Program-made: the position numbers and the translations under genes
Source of the DNA: JAPUDS01 sp050258575
GTDB lineage: Bacteria; Patescibacteriota; Saccharimonadia; Saccharimonadales; Saccharimonadaceae
Direction: 5' to 3'
Assembly: GCA_050258575.1 (NCBI GenBank)
Contig: JBLMYZ010000041.1
Coordinates: 1-14,860, forward strand
Length of the DNA stretch: 14,860 bases
Notes under the pieces: model-generated
Database searches by the model: none
Told to the model about the DNA's origin: nothing
What the model saw: only the letters and a program-made list of their open reading frames with translations
Shown: in pieces, positions 6,041 through 11,538 of the stretch
How the letters are laid out: the number at the start of each line of letters is the position of its first letter
Numbering within the stretch: the first letter of the stretch is position 1

Positions 6041-6121
6041 GCACCCTTCGCACAAAATATCTCTGGATAGAGCGTTTCGCGTGTTTTTACGCTGAAGGCT
6101 CCCCAGTTGAGCTACGGGTGC
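6041..6121 (-). pseudogene. Degenerate tRNA-like segment between the two tRNA-Arg genes
   Basis: The reverse strand from 6121 begins exactly like the neighbouring tRNA-Arg genes: acceptor GCACCCG, TA, then a D-arm GCTCAACTGGGGAGC (6098-6121 in all). After that the similarity ends, with no anticodon arm of normal size and no TTCGAAT T-loop. A small hairpin CTCT-ATCC-AGAG (6072-6061) and a GGGTGC (6046-6041) that would close the acceptor stem are present. The + strand at 6063-6076 carries CTGGATAGAGCGTT, an inverted copy of part of the tRNA-Arg(CCG) D/anticodon region (6003-6016). The best reading is a decayed, rearranged third tRNA copy; a processed tRNA-like RNA is possible. Confidence 0.6.
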
Positions 6122-6128
6122 ACAAAGT

Positions 6129-6205
6129 TGGTACACCCGGCAAGATTCGAACTTGCGACCAACTGGTTCGAAGCCAGCTACTCTAATCCACTGAGCTACG
6201 GGTGC
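6129..6205 (-). tRNA. tRNA-Arg (anticodon TCG)
   Basis: Complete cloverleaf on the reverse strand. The acceptor is GCACCCG/CGGGTGT, the D-arm GCTCAGTGGATTAGAGT, the anticodon arm GCTGG-CTTCGAA-CCAGT with anticodon TCG (reads CGA), and the T-arm GCAAG-TTCGAAT-CTTGC. Discriminator A (6132) and encoded CCA (6129-6131) follow. It is the first gene of a leftward cluster of two Arg tRNAs with a tRNA-like relic between them. The TCG anticodon shows that CGA is read by a dedicated tRNA. Confidence 0.97.
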
Positions 6206-6216
6206 ACAACAGGTAT

Positions 6217-6246
6217 AGTATAACAGTTCTCATCTTGCTCCGGCAA
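6217..6246 (-). promoter_or_regulatory. Promoter of the tRNA-Arg cluster
   Basis: On the reverse strand TTGCCG (6246-6241), an 18-base spacer and TATACT (6222-6217), ending about 12 bases before the tRNA 5' end. The -35 lies within a 7-bp hairpin-forming repeat (ATCTTGC/GCAAGAT, 6232-6249). Confidence 0.6.
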
Positions 6247-6310
6247 GATATCACTCCAGTGAAAGACGTCACCTGGGTTGGTCGAATCTTCCTTTTTACT
6301 AGTTTTAGTA

Positions 6311-6316
6311 TATAAT
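6311..6316 (+). promoter_or_regulatory. -10 box of the 6333-7898 gene
   Basis: TATAAT, 16 bases before the ATG at 6333. The predicted leader is about ten bases with no Shine-Dalgarno sequence. The -35 is not clear. Confidence 0.5.
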
Positions 6317-6332
6317 TGGCCTCGTTATTGCT

Positions 6333-7898
6333 ATGGAAGACCTAAACGCGCTTGGCCAAAAGATGTACCATGTTCTCGATCACGTCGAGAGGCAGCAGCG
6401 TTCGCGTGACAAAAAGCAAATGCGCGACGAAAAAGTACACGTCGTTGGCGCGGGGAGCGTCGTCACGGCGGCGTATGAACAGCTCCGCAACGCCGCTGAA
6501 AACAGCGAAGAACATTTGCTGTTGAAAAATGCCGTTAGGCGTTACTACAACCGACTGTTTATGACTCGTTCAGCTGACGCGGCAGCGACCAGCGCAGAGG
6601 AGCTGGTGACTGAACTGACATTTGCAGGCTATATTCCTAACGATTCTATTGGCGAAAACGTACTCAAGCGCATCAACAAACTTGCGGCGTCGTACTACGC
6701 GGCCTATGCAGGTGTTCACGCTGACAAAACGTTGCTGAACACCAAGGTCGAGCCGTGGGTGGTGGATGTCTTGGCGGTTGACGTAGCGCGGTTGTTTCAG
6801 GATGGTACGCTTCGCGATGCCTATGCGCAGTTCGCGTTCGAACATTTTAAACAGATTGTCGATATTTCGGCGCTGTTTCCCGAAAAAACACCGCGAGATG
6901 TTGACCAAGCATTGTTCATAGGGATCCAACGCTCGCTCGTCAAAGCGGACGAGGCAATGATTCGCGCAGCGCTGCTGACGAGCTACCAGGCAGATCCCTC
7001 ATCGTTTGCGATGTATTGTCGTATCAACACCGAAATCGACACCTTGCTAGCGTCGCCGACCGCCGACAAACTCGCCCGTTATGTGAGTGTTGAAGGTGCG
7101 CCGCTGCGCGTTGTGGAGCGCATGCTGGAAACGCAGTCAGAGCAGTTCCGCCAGCTGCTGTCCCATAAAAAGCGCTTTTTGGGCGCGTTTGAGGAACAAG
7201 TTGGGGCAGAGTATGCGACAATAAACCGACGTATTAACAGAGGTATTGTCAAGAGTATCGTGTTTTTGGTGATCACGAAGTTTCTTATCGGTATCGCTAT
7301 AGAAGTGCCGTACGACTACATGATACATGGCGGAATTATCTGGCCAGCGCTGCTTGTTAACCTCTTTTTCCCGCCGTTATATATGATGTTACTGCGGACA
7401 ACTCTAACACTGCCGACCTCGGCTAACACGATTCGTCTGACAAAGCAGGCCGAAGAAATGTTCTATGATGCACCAAAAAAACAGTTAAAGCGTGCCAAAA
7501 AACAATTCGGTGCAATGTACAACGTGCTTTATACGCTGTTTATGTTGGCGGTATTTGGCGGCGTGGCCTGGCTGCTGTTTATGTATTTGCATTTTGACTG
7601 GCTGCACCTGCTGATCTTCTTTGTATTTCTGTCAGGGGCGAGCTTTCTCGGCTTCCGACTGAGTCGCATGATTCGCGAGATAGAGTCGGTCGAAACACGG
7701 CAAAACGGCGTGACGCTGGTGCGTGATTTTCTGTACATGCCGTTCGTCGTGGTTGGTCGCTGGATCAGCGAAAAATACAGCCAAGTCAATGTCGTAGCAC
7801 TTGTTCTCGACATGTTGATCGAGCTGCCGCTCAAAACCGTTCTGCGACTCATCCGTCAGTGGAGCGCATTTATCTCAGTGAAAAAAGATCAGCTATAA
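6333..7898 (+). CDS. Large multi-pass membrane protein of unknown function
   Basis: 521 residues; family not recognised. Residues 1-300 are soluble and mostly helical, with an acidic/basic N-terminus rich in Arg, Gln and Lys (RQQRSRDKKQMRDEK) and no enzymatic motif that I can name. The C-terminal 220 residues are membrane-embedded, with clear segments at about 305-326, 334-354, 397-418 and 422-441, and a hydrophobic stretch near 464-477. A basic loop (PKKQLKRAKKQFG, 381-393) separates the second and third segments and should face the cytoplasm. There is no signal peptide. The start ATG at 6333 is the first in frame after a TATAAT box and has no ribosome binding site. The gene stands alone between tRNA-Arg and tRNA-Lys and ends in a hairpin terminator. 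I propose no function; its size and intact frame argue that it is a real, conserved gene. Confidence 0.88.
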   Translation: MEDLNALGQKMYHVLDHVERQQRSRDKKQMRDEKVHVVGAGSVVTAAYEQLRNAAENSEEHLLLKNAVRRYYNRLFMTRSADAAATSAEELVTELTFAGYIPNDSIGENVLKRINKLAASYYAAYAGVHADKTLLNTKVEPWVVDVLAVDVARLFQDGTLRDAYAQFAFEHFKQIVDISALFPEKTPRDVDQALFIGIQRSLVKADEAMIRAALLTSYQADPSSFAMYCRINTEIDTLLASPTADKLARYVSVEGAPLRVVERMLETQSEQFRQLLSHKKRFLGAFEEQVGAEYATINRRINRGIVKSIVFLVITKFLIGIAIEVPYDYMIHGGIIWPALLVNLFFPPLYMMLLRTTLTLPTSANTIRLTKQAEEMFYDAPKKQLKRAKKQFGAMYNVLYTLFMLAVFGGVAWLLFMYLHFDWLHLLIFFVFLSGASFLGFRLSRMIREIESVETRQNGVTLVRDFLYMPFVVVGRWISEKYSQVNVVALVLDMLIELPLKTVLRLIRQWSAFISVKKDQL

Positions 7899-7933
7899 AA
7901 ATAAAACCGTACGCAAGGTACGATTGTATTTTT
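7897..7933. terminator. Bidirectional terminator between the membrane-protein gene and tRNA-Lys
   Basis: Arms 7897-7912 and 7918-7933 pair at 14 of 16 positions around GCAAG, with an AAAAATA foot against TATTTTT. The stem starts in the stop codon of the + strand gene. It ends on the base encoding A76 of tRNA-Lys, the same arrangement as at tRNA-His. Confidence 0.65.
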
Positions 7934-8009
7934 GGAGGGCCAGGAGGGGCTTGAACCCTCGACACCCTGCTTAAGAGGCAGGTGCTCTAACCAGCTGAGC
8001 TACTGGCCC
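7933..8009 (-). tRNA. tRNA-Lys (anticodon CTT)
   Basis: Complete cloverleaf on the reverse strand. The acceptor is GGGCCAG/CTGGCCC, the D-arm GCTCAGCTGGTTAGAGC, the anticodon arm CCTGC-CTCTTAA-GCAGG with anticodon CTT, and the T-arm GAGGG-TTCAAGC-CCCTC. CCA is encoded at 7933-7935. The discriminator base 73 reads U (7936), whereas tRNA-Lys normally carries A or G. Its own promoter lies about 40 bases upstream. Confidence 0.95.
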
Positions 8010-8055
8010 ATAGTGCATGCTGAGCGGCGGTGTTGGCACTCAACGCGCAAGCAGT

Positions 8056-8084
8056 ATTTTAGCAAAATACCTCTGTTGTTGCAA
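8056..8084 (-). promoter_or_regulatory. Promoter of tRNA-Lys
   Basis: On the reverse strand TTGCAA (8084-8079), a 17-base spacer, and an extended -10 TGC-TAAAAT (8064-8056). The -10 lies in a perfect repeat GTATTTT-AGC-AAAATAC (8054-8070). The predicted leader is about 40 bases. Confidence 0.65.
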
Positions 8085-8127
8085 GATGTATATCACGAAG
8101 GGGGCTATATATGCTGTTAGGTTTTTC

Positions 8128-8148
8128 ACATTTTACATGGTAAAATGT
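8128..8148 (+). promoter_or_regulatory. Candidate operator over the -10 of the GH25-like gene
   Basis: Arms ACATTTTAC (8128-8136) and GTAAAATGT (8140-8148) are a perfect 9-bp inverted repeat with a three-base centre. The right arm contains the extended -10 (TGG-TAAAAT, 8138-8146). The next bases lead straight to the ATG at 8154, so a bound protein would block the promoter. Confidence 0.55.
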
Positions 8149-8153
8149 ACATC

Positions 8154-9014
8154 ATGAAAAAGTTCGTGGTTGCTGTGCTGTTTGCTAGCCTCGTTGTGAG
8201 TGTAGCGTCTGCCCCTGTTTTTGCTGCGCCCAAACCGACGAAAACCGTCGAAGTAGTGGGCTACGATGTGTCGTATCCGCAGTGCGGAAAAACACTTCCT
8301 GTGAACCCAGTATTCACGGTGGTTGGGGTTAACGGTGGTCGTCCAGGAGACACAAACCCATGCCTCGAGCAGCAGCTCACATGGGCGAAAACAGCGAACG
8401 GTGGCGCAGGACAGCCGGCTATGCAGATGTATGTTAACACCGCGAACCCGGGCGCTATCACTCCGAAAGTTACTTCGTGGCCGACTAACAACTACGACCC
8501 GCAGGGTAACGAAACAGCAGGTCCGTACGGGGCGTGTGACGGTGCAAACACACAGGCGTGCTCGTGGCAATATGGCTGGAACAAGGCGTCCGAAACGTAT
8601 TTTGCGTTTTTCTTGCCGCACGCGAAAACTGCTGGTATCCCAGCGGGGATCAACGACTATGTGTGGTGGCTGGACGTCGAGTTAGAAAATACCTGGCAAT
8701 CTGGTTCAAGTGAAGCCTTGCAGCGCAATACCGCAACGCTTGAAGGTATGACGAGCTTTTTCCAGAAATACAACGCGAAAGGCGTGGGTATATATGCGAC
8801 GATGAGCCAGTGGACGGCAGTCACGGGCGGAAAAAATGCTATCTCTGAAACGAGCGTCCTAAACAAACTACCCGACTGGCGGCCGAGCGGGACGTCACTA
8901 GCTATAGCAACGAGCAACTGCACCGAAGCCGAACCGTTGACGCGTGGTGGGTATGTGTCGATGACCCAGTATGTCGTACGTGGGTTTGATCGAAATCACT
9001 CGTGTGCGCAGTAG
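8154..9014 (+). CDS. Secreted GH25-like (muramidase-fold) protein
   Basis: 286 residues with a typical signal peptide (MKKFVVAVLFASLVVSVASA, cleavage after about residue 24 in VFAAPK). The mature protein looks like a GH25-type TIM barrel. GYDVSYPQ (36-43) begins the domain with Asp38, and WWLDVELENTW (171-181) holds the Asp174-x-Glu176 pair; these are the positions of the catalytic acids in GH25 lysozymes. EGMTSFFQKYNAKGVGIYAT (197-216) resembles the next helix and strand. Six cysteines (44, 70, 128, 136, 256, 284) fit disulfides in an exported protein. It could cleave host or self peptidoglycan or bind glycans; this is inferred from motifs only. The ATG at 8154, not the in-frame one at 8145, is chosen because it starts the signal peptide and lies eight bases after a TAAAAT -10 box (leaderless). 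The voltage-sensor gene follows directly. Confidence 0.82.
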   Translation: MKKFVVAVLFASLVVSVASAPVFAAPKPTKTVEVVGYDVSYPQCGKTLPVNPVFTVVGVNGGRPGDTNPCLEQQLTWAKTANGGAGQPAMQMYVNTANPGAITPKVTSWPTNNYDPQGNETAGPYGACDGANTQACSWQYGWNKASETYFAFFLPHAKTAGIPAGINDYVWWLDVELENTWQSGSSEALQRNTATLEGMTSFFQKYNAKGVGIYATMSQWTAVTGGKNAISETSVLNKLPDWRPSGTSLAIATSNCTEAEPLTRGGYVSMTQYVVRGFDRNHSCAQ

Positions 9015-9024
9015 CGAGGGTAGG

Positions 9025-9414
9025 GTGGCGCCAGCGCACCGTTCACAGCAGCGACGGCAACGTCTCAGGGCCTTTTTGCTTTTCAAAGAGGCGGTTATGC
9101 TGACACTTGTTGTCCTAAGTTTTACGTTTTTAGCACTTGAACATTTTGAACACCTGAGCGAGGCGCAGCTGCGAGCTGTCGAAGTGTATGAAATAGCGAT
9201 TGCGCTGGTTTTTCTTGCTGAATTTTGGTTTGAATGGCATTTTTCTAAAGATCGAAAAAAATATTTTCGACACCACTGGTTTTATCTTATAGCTGCTATA
9301 CCAGTACCGACGTCGTTGTTTGAGATTTTGCGCGGCGTGCGTCTGCTCAGGTTACTCAAACTACTGAAGATCTTTGCTGTTTATCGCTACGAACACAACA
9401 CACGCCTCGTTTAG
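9025..9414 (+). CDS. Stand-alone voltage-sensor-like membrane protein (S1-S4, no pore)
   Basis: About 129 residues. A basic pre-S1 helix (RSQQRRQRLR) leads to four hydrophobic segments: S1 LTLVVLSFTFLALEHF; S2 VYEIAIALVFLAEFWFEWHF with acidic residues and aromatics; S3 HHWFYLIAAIPVP; and S4 ILRGVRLLRLLKLLKIF, where Arg/Lys recur every third residue five times. This is the layout of the voltage-sensor domain of K+/Na+ channels. The frame ends at 9414 with no S5-pore-S6, so it cannot be a classical channel alone. The conserved S3 aspartate of the charge-transfer centre is replaced by Tyr. The start is uncertain: GTG 9025 has GAGGG four bases upstream; ATG 8971 would overlap the previous gene, and ATG 9097 would remove the pre-S1 helix. 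It is 10 bases from the GH25-like gene and probably co-transcribed. It could be a proton channel, a partner subunit or a truncated channel. Confidence 0.75.
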   Translation: MAPAHRSQQRRQRLRAFLLFKEAVMLTLVVLSFTFLALEHFEHLSEAQLRAVEVYEIAIALVFLAEFWFEWHFSKDRKKYFRHHWFYLIAAIPVPTSLFEILRGVRLLRLLKLLKIFAVYRYEHNTRLV

Positions 9415-9426
9415 AGGTGGTGTATC

Positions 9427-9435
9427 TGGTACAAT
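9427..9435 (+). promoter_or_regulatory. Extended -10 of folD
   Basis: TGG-TACAAT, eight bases before the ATG at 9444. The leader would be 0-2 bases and no Shine-Dalgarno sequence is present. Confidence 0.5.
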
Positions 9436-9443
9436 AAGTTAAG

Positions 9444-10262
9444 ATGAAGCAATTACACGGAACAGAGTTGGCGCTTTATATAAAGGAGCGTCAAGCAAAG
9501 CAGGTGCGTAACCTGCGTCAAGCGCTGTATATTTTTCCGAAACTGGCGATTATTCAGACAGTCGACAGTCCGGTGATCGACACATATGTACGGCTGAAGA
9601 AAAAATATGGTGAGGATATTCTTGTGGCGGTTGACAGCTATAAACTTACCGAAAATGAGGCACTAGTAAAGGTACATGAGCTGAACGAAGACCCTACTGT
9701 GCACGGTATCATTATTCAGCTGCCGCTCGCGGATACAACGCGAACAGATCAGTTCCTCAACGCCGTGATGCCTGCCAAAGACGTCGATGCACTCGGCGAC
9801 CAGGCGGTGCTTGACCCGGCGACGCCCATGGCGATCAATTGGCTGTTAGCGGGACACAATATTAACCTGCAGGGTAAACGTATTGTGCTGGTTGGTCATG
9901 GACGGCTGGTTGGGGCGCCGTTAGCACGGATGTGGCGTCACTCGGGCTATGATGTGACTGTTCTCGACGAACACAGCGGCGATATTGCGCCGGTCGTTCA
10001 GGCGAGCGATGTGGTGGTGAGCGCGGCTGGTGTGCCCGGTCTAATCTCCTCGCGCATGGTGCGGCCTGGGGCGGTAGTGGTTGATGCCGCAACCGCGTCA
10101 GAGGGCGGCAAAATCATCGGCGACGTAGCGGCAGACGTGCGAGCGCGCAACGATGTTGTCATGACGCCAGAAAAGGGCGGTGTTGGTCCACTCACTGTCG
10201 CGGCGCTATTTGACAACGTTATCCGCGCTGCACGCAGCAGCGCAGAACCGCCGACTATTTGA
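9444..10262 (+). CDS. folD: Bifunctional methylenetetrahydrofolate dehydrogenase / methenyltetrahydrofolate cyclohydrolase
   Basis: 272 residues, slightly short of the usual 280-290. It oxidises 5,10-methylene- to methenyl-tetrahydrofolate with NAD(P)+ and hydrolyses it to 10-formyl-tetrahydrofolate in the cytoplasm. The active-site Tyr48 and Lys52 lie in DTYVRLKKK; GIIIQLPLA (88-96), PAKDVDALG (110-118), the nucleotide loop LVGHGRLVGAP (149-159) and KGGVGPLTV (244-252) match family blocks. VGHG departs from the more common VGRS motif, which may bear on NAD versus NADP preference (inference). The substrate is made by GlyA, also in this window. The start ATG at 9444 is nearly leaderless. The gene ends in TGA (10260-10262), showing that TGA is a stop codon here, and overlaps the convergent response-regulator gene by eight bases. 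Confidence 0.96.
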   Translation: MKQLHGTELALYIKERQAKQVRNLRQALYIFPKLAIIQTVDSPVIDTYVRLKKKYGEDILVAVDSYKLTENEALVKVHELNEDPTVHGIIIQLPLADTTRTDQFLNAVMPAKDVDALGDQAVLDPATPMAINWLLAGHNINLQGKRIVLVGHGRLVGAPLARMWRHSGYDVTVLDEHSGDIAPVVQASDVVVSAAGVPGLISSRMVRPGAVVVDAATASEGGKIIGDVAADVRARNDVVMTPEKGGVGPLTVAALFDNVIRAARSSAEPPTI

Positions 10263-10626
10263 CATTGAGCGCTTTCTTGACGCGCTCAACAACCTGGCGT
10301 GGGGTGAGTTCGGCTTTGACGATATAGCTCATAATCCCCAGACTGTGGAGCGTTCTTGGTGCTTCTTCTTCGCCGAGGTTTGTCAAAACCAGTACTGGAA
10401 TATCGCGACCCCAGTCATGTTTACGAATTTCTGCAAGGGCTTCATCGCCGCTCATCACTGGCATGGAAATGTCAAGCAATAGTACGTCGGGTTTGAATTT
10501 TTCGACCAGCTCGACTCCGAGCTGCCCGTTTTCTGCTACCGACACCTCAAACCCAGCCGCCTCAAACTTCATGAGGTACATCTGCCGAATCACCGGGTCG
10601 TCTTCTATGATTGCGATTTTTGTCAT
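10255..10626 (-). CDS. Single-domain response regulator (CheY-like)
   Basis: 123 residues, a receiver domain with no output domain. The acidic pocket Glu8-Asp9-Asp10 (IIEDDP), phosphoacceptor Asp52 (LLLDISMP), Thr82 (LVLTNLG) and Lys104 (YIVKAEL) are all present, so it should be phosphorylated and act through protein contacts. It lies divergent to the acyltransferase-like/histidine-kinase operon that begins at 10681, and it is the only receiver in the window, so it is the natural partner of the kinase at 11531-13699, although single-domain receivers can serve other kinases. It ends convergently on folD with an eight-base overlap. A TGA-TATAGT extended -10 (10647-10639) predicts a leader of about six bases, without a Shine-Dalgarno sequence. 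Confidence 0.94.
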   Translation of the reverse strand: MTKIAIIEDDPVIRQMYLMKFEAAGFEVSVAENGQLGVELVEKFKPDVLLLDISMPVMSGDEALAEIRKHDWGRDIPVLVLTNLGEEEAPRTLHSLGIMSYIVKAELTPRQVVERVKKALNVK

Positions 10627-10638
10627 TATTACAAAAAT

Positions 10639-10647
10639 ACTATATCA
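10639..10647 (-). promoter_or_regulatory. Extended -10 of the response-regulator gene
   Basis: TGA-TATAGT on the reverse strand, 12 bases before the ATG at 10626. The 54-base divergent gap must also hold the promoter of the 10681 gene, for which TAGAAT (10671-10676) or A/T-rich bases near 10663 are only weak candidates. Confidence 0.5.
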
Positions 10648-10680
10648 TAGTAAACAGAAGCATAAAAATCTAGAATAAAT

Positions 10681-11538
10681 ATGAGCATCGATGAAATAGA
10701 AAAGACTACTCCTGGTTCGCGTCATGGCTCGAGAGGGGCAGGGGATTTCTTAAAAGCATTATCGAGGGAAATTCGCGGCGTTGAGCACGAGAGTTATACC
10801 ATCGGCCATCTTGAAAGCCCTGAAGATATTGACGCCGCGCGAAAACTCGCAACGCAAGGATTTAAAGACTTGGGAAAAATTCCTGAAGATGCGGTTGACG
10901 AAGAAACTGGCTTACCCAAAAAAGATGTACTACACGATTCATCAACGTATTTTGGGATAAAAGATGAACAGGGCAATATGGTTGCGACTGTACGGTATTT
11001 TTGGCGCCCAGACTCGAAAATTACCGACTCACGTATGCCGCTTGATCAGCTTCCACCGGATTCTGCTGCGATGCTGAACGGACGACGACCGGGTGCGATA
11101 GCAGAGATAGGAAACCTCTTCAAGCGTCCTGGCGTAAGTCACATCGACATGATGTTGATGCTAGCGGAGATGTTCGGAGAAGCGAACTCAAAGGGTATAG
11201 AATCGTTTACAACCGGGCTAGAGCCAAACGTTTACGAACGCAGTTTCCGCGATGTGTTTGGTGGTAGTCTGAAGATTCTTTCGCCTCACACCGTGACATT
11301 TCCTGGTGTTATCGGGGAGCAAGTACCTCTCATGGTAAATATTCCAACAGTCGTGCGAAACCAAGTTTTCGGGAGATTTAAGGACAAATCAGTTGCTGCG
11401 GTCAACATGGACGTAGCGCCACGGCCAGAAAAGACAGCAAAGCAAGAGATGAGCAAGACGATCATGAGGTTAGCTGCGGCTGCATTGTTTTCGCTCAGGA
11501 TGAAACGCGCCGAGAAAAGAGAATCACACAGTGATTAG
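10681..11538 (+). CDS. Acyltransferase-fold protein, FeeM/LuxI-like
   Basis: 285 residues. The central part (about 38-222) resembles the GNAT-related fold of N-acyl amino acid synthases (FeeM type) and acyl-homoserine-lactone synthases: STYFGIKDEQGNMVATVRYFW (residues 88-108) gives the early paired strands; PGAIAEIGNLFKRPG (137-151) sits where these enzymes have their conserved E-S-R-L/F strand; then comes a helix (HIDMMLMLAEMFGEANSKGI) and the late region FPGVIGEQVPLMVNIP (207-222). There is no signal peptide; a basic amphipathic tail (MRLAAAALFSLRMKR, 262-276) may touch the membrane. Family members join acyl groups to an amine to make small signals. Whether this one does so is inference. 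No Shine-Dalgarno sequence is seen at ATG 10681. The stop overlaps the start of the histidine-kinase gene (GTGATTAG), which implies coupled translation and a linked role. Confidence 0.72.
   Translation: MSIDEIEKTTPGSRHGSRGAGDFLKALSREIRGVEHESYTIGHLESPEDIDAARKLATQGFKDLGKIPEDAVDEETGLPKKDVLHDSSTYFGIKDEQGNMVATVRYFWRPDSKITDSRMPLDQLPPDSAAMLNGRRPGAIAEIGNLFKRPGVSHIDMMLMLAEMFGEANSKGIESFTTGLEPNVYERSFRDVFGGSLKILSPHTVTFPGVIGEQVPLMVNIPTVVRNQVFGRFKDKSVAAVNMDVAPRPEKTAKQEMSKTIMRLAAAALFSLRMKRAEKRESHSD

Noticed and set aside
5945..6136. 63-residue - strand frame over the tRNA-Arg region
   Set aside because: Repeated CAPVAQL motifs are the tRNA acceptor and D-arm read as codons.
8133..8621. 162-residue - strand frame
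   Set aside because: Antisense to the GH25-like gene; Arg/Cys-rich shadow composition.
10260..10262. Recoded TGA as in Gracilibacteria/SR1
   Set aside because: folD ends naturally at this TGA after a complete C-terminus, and no gene needs TGA read-through.
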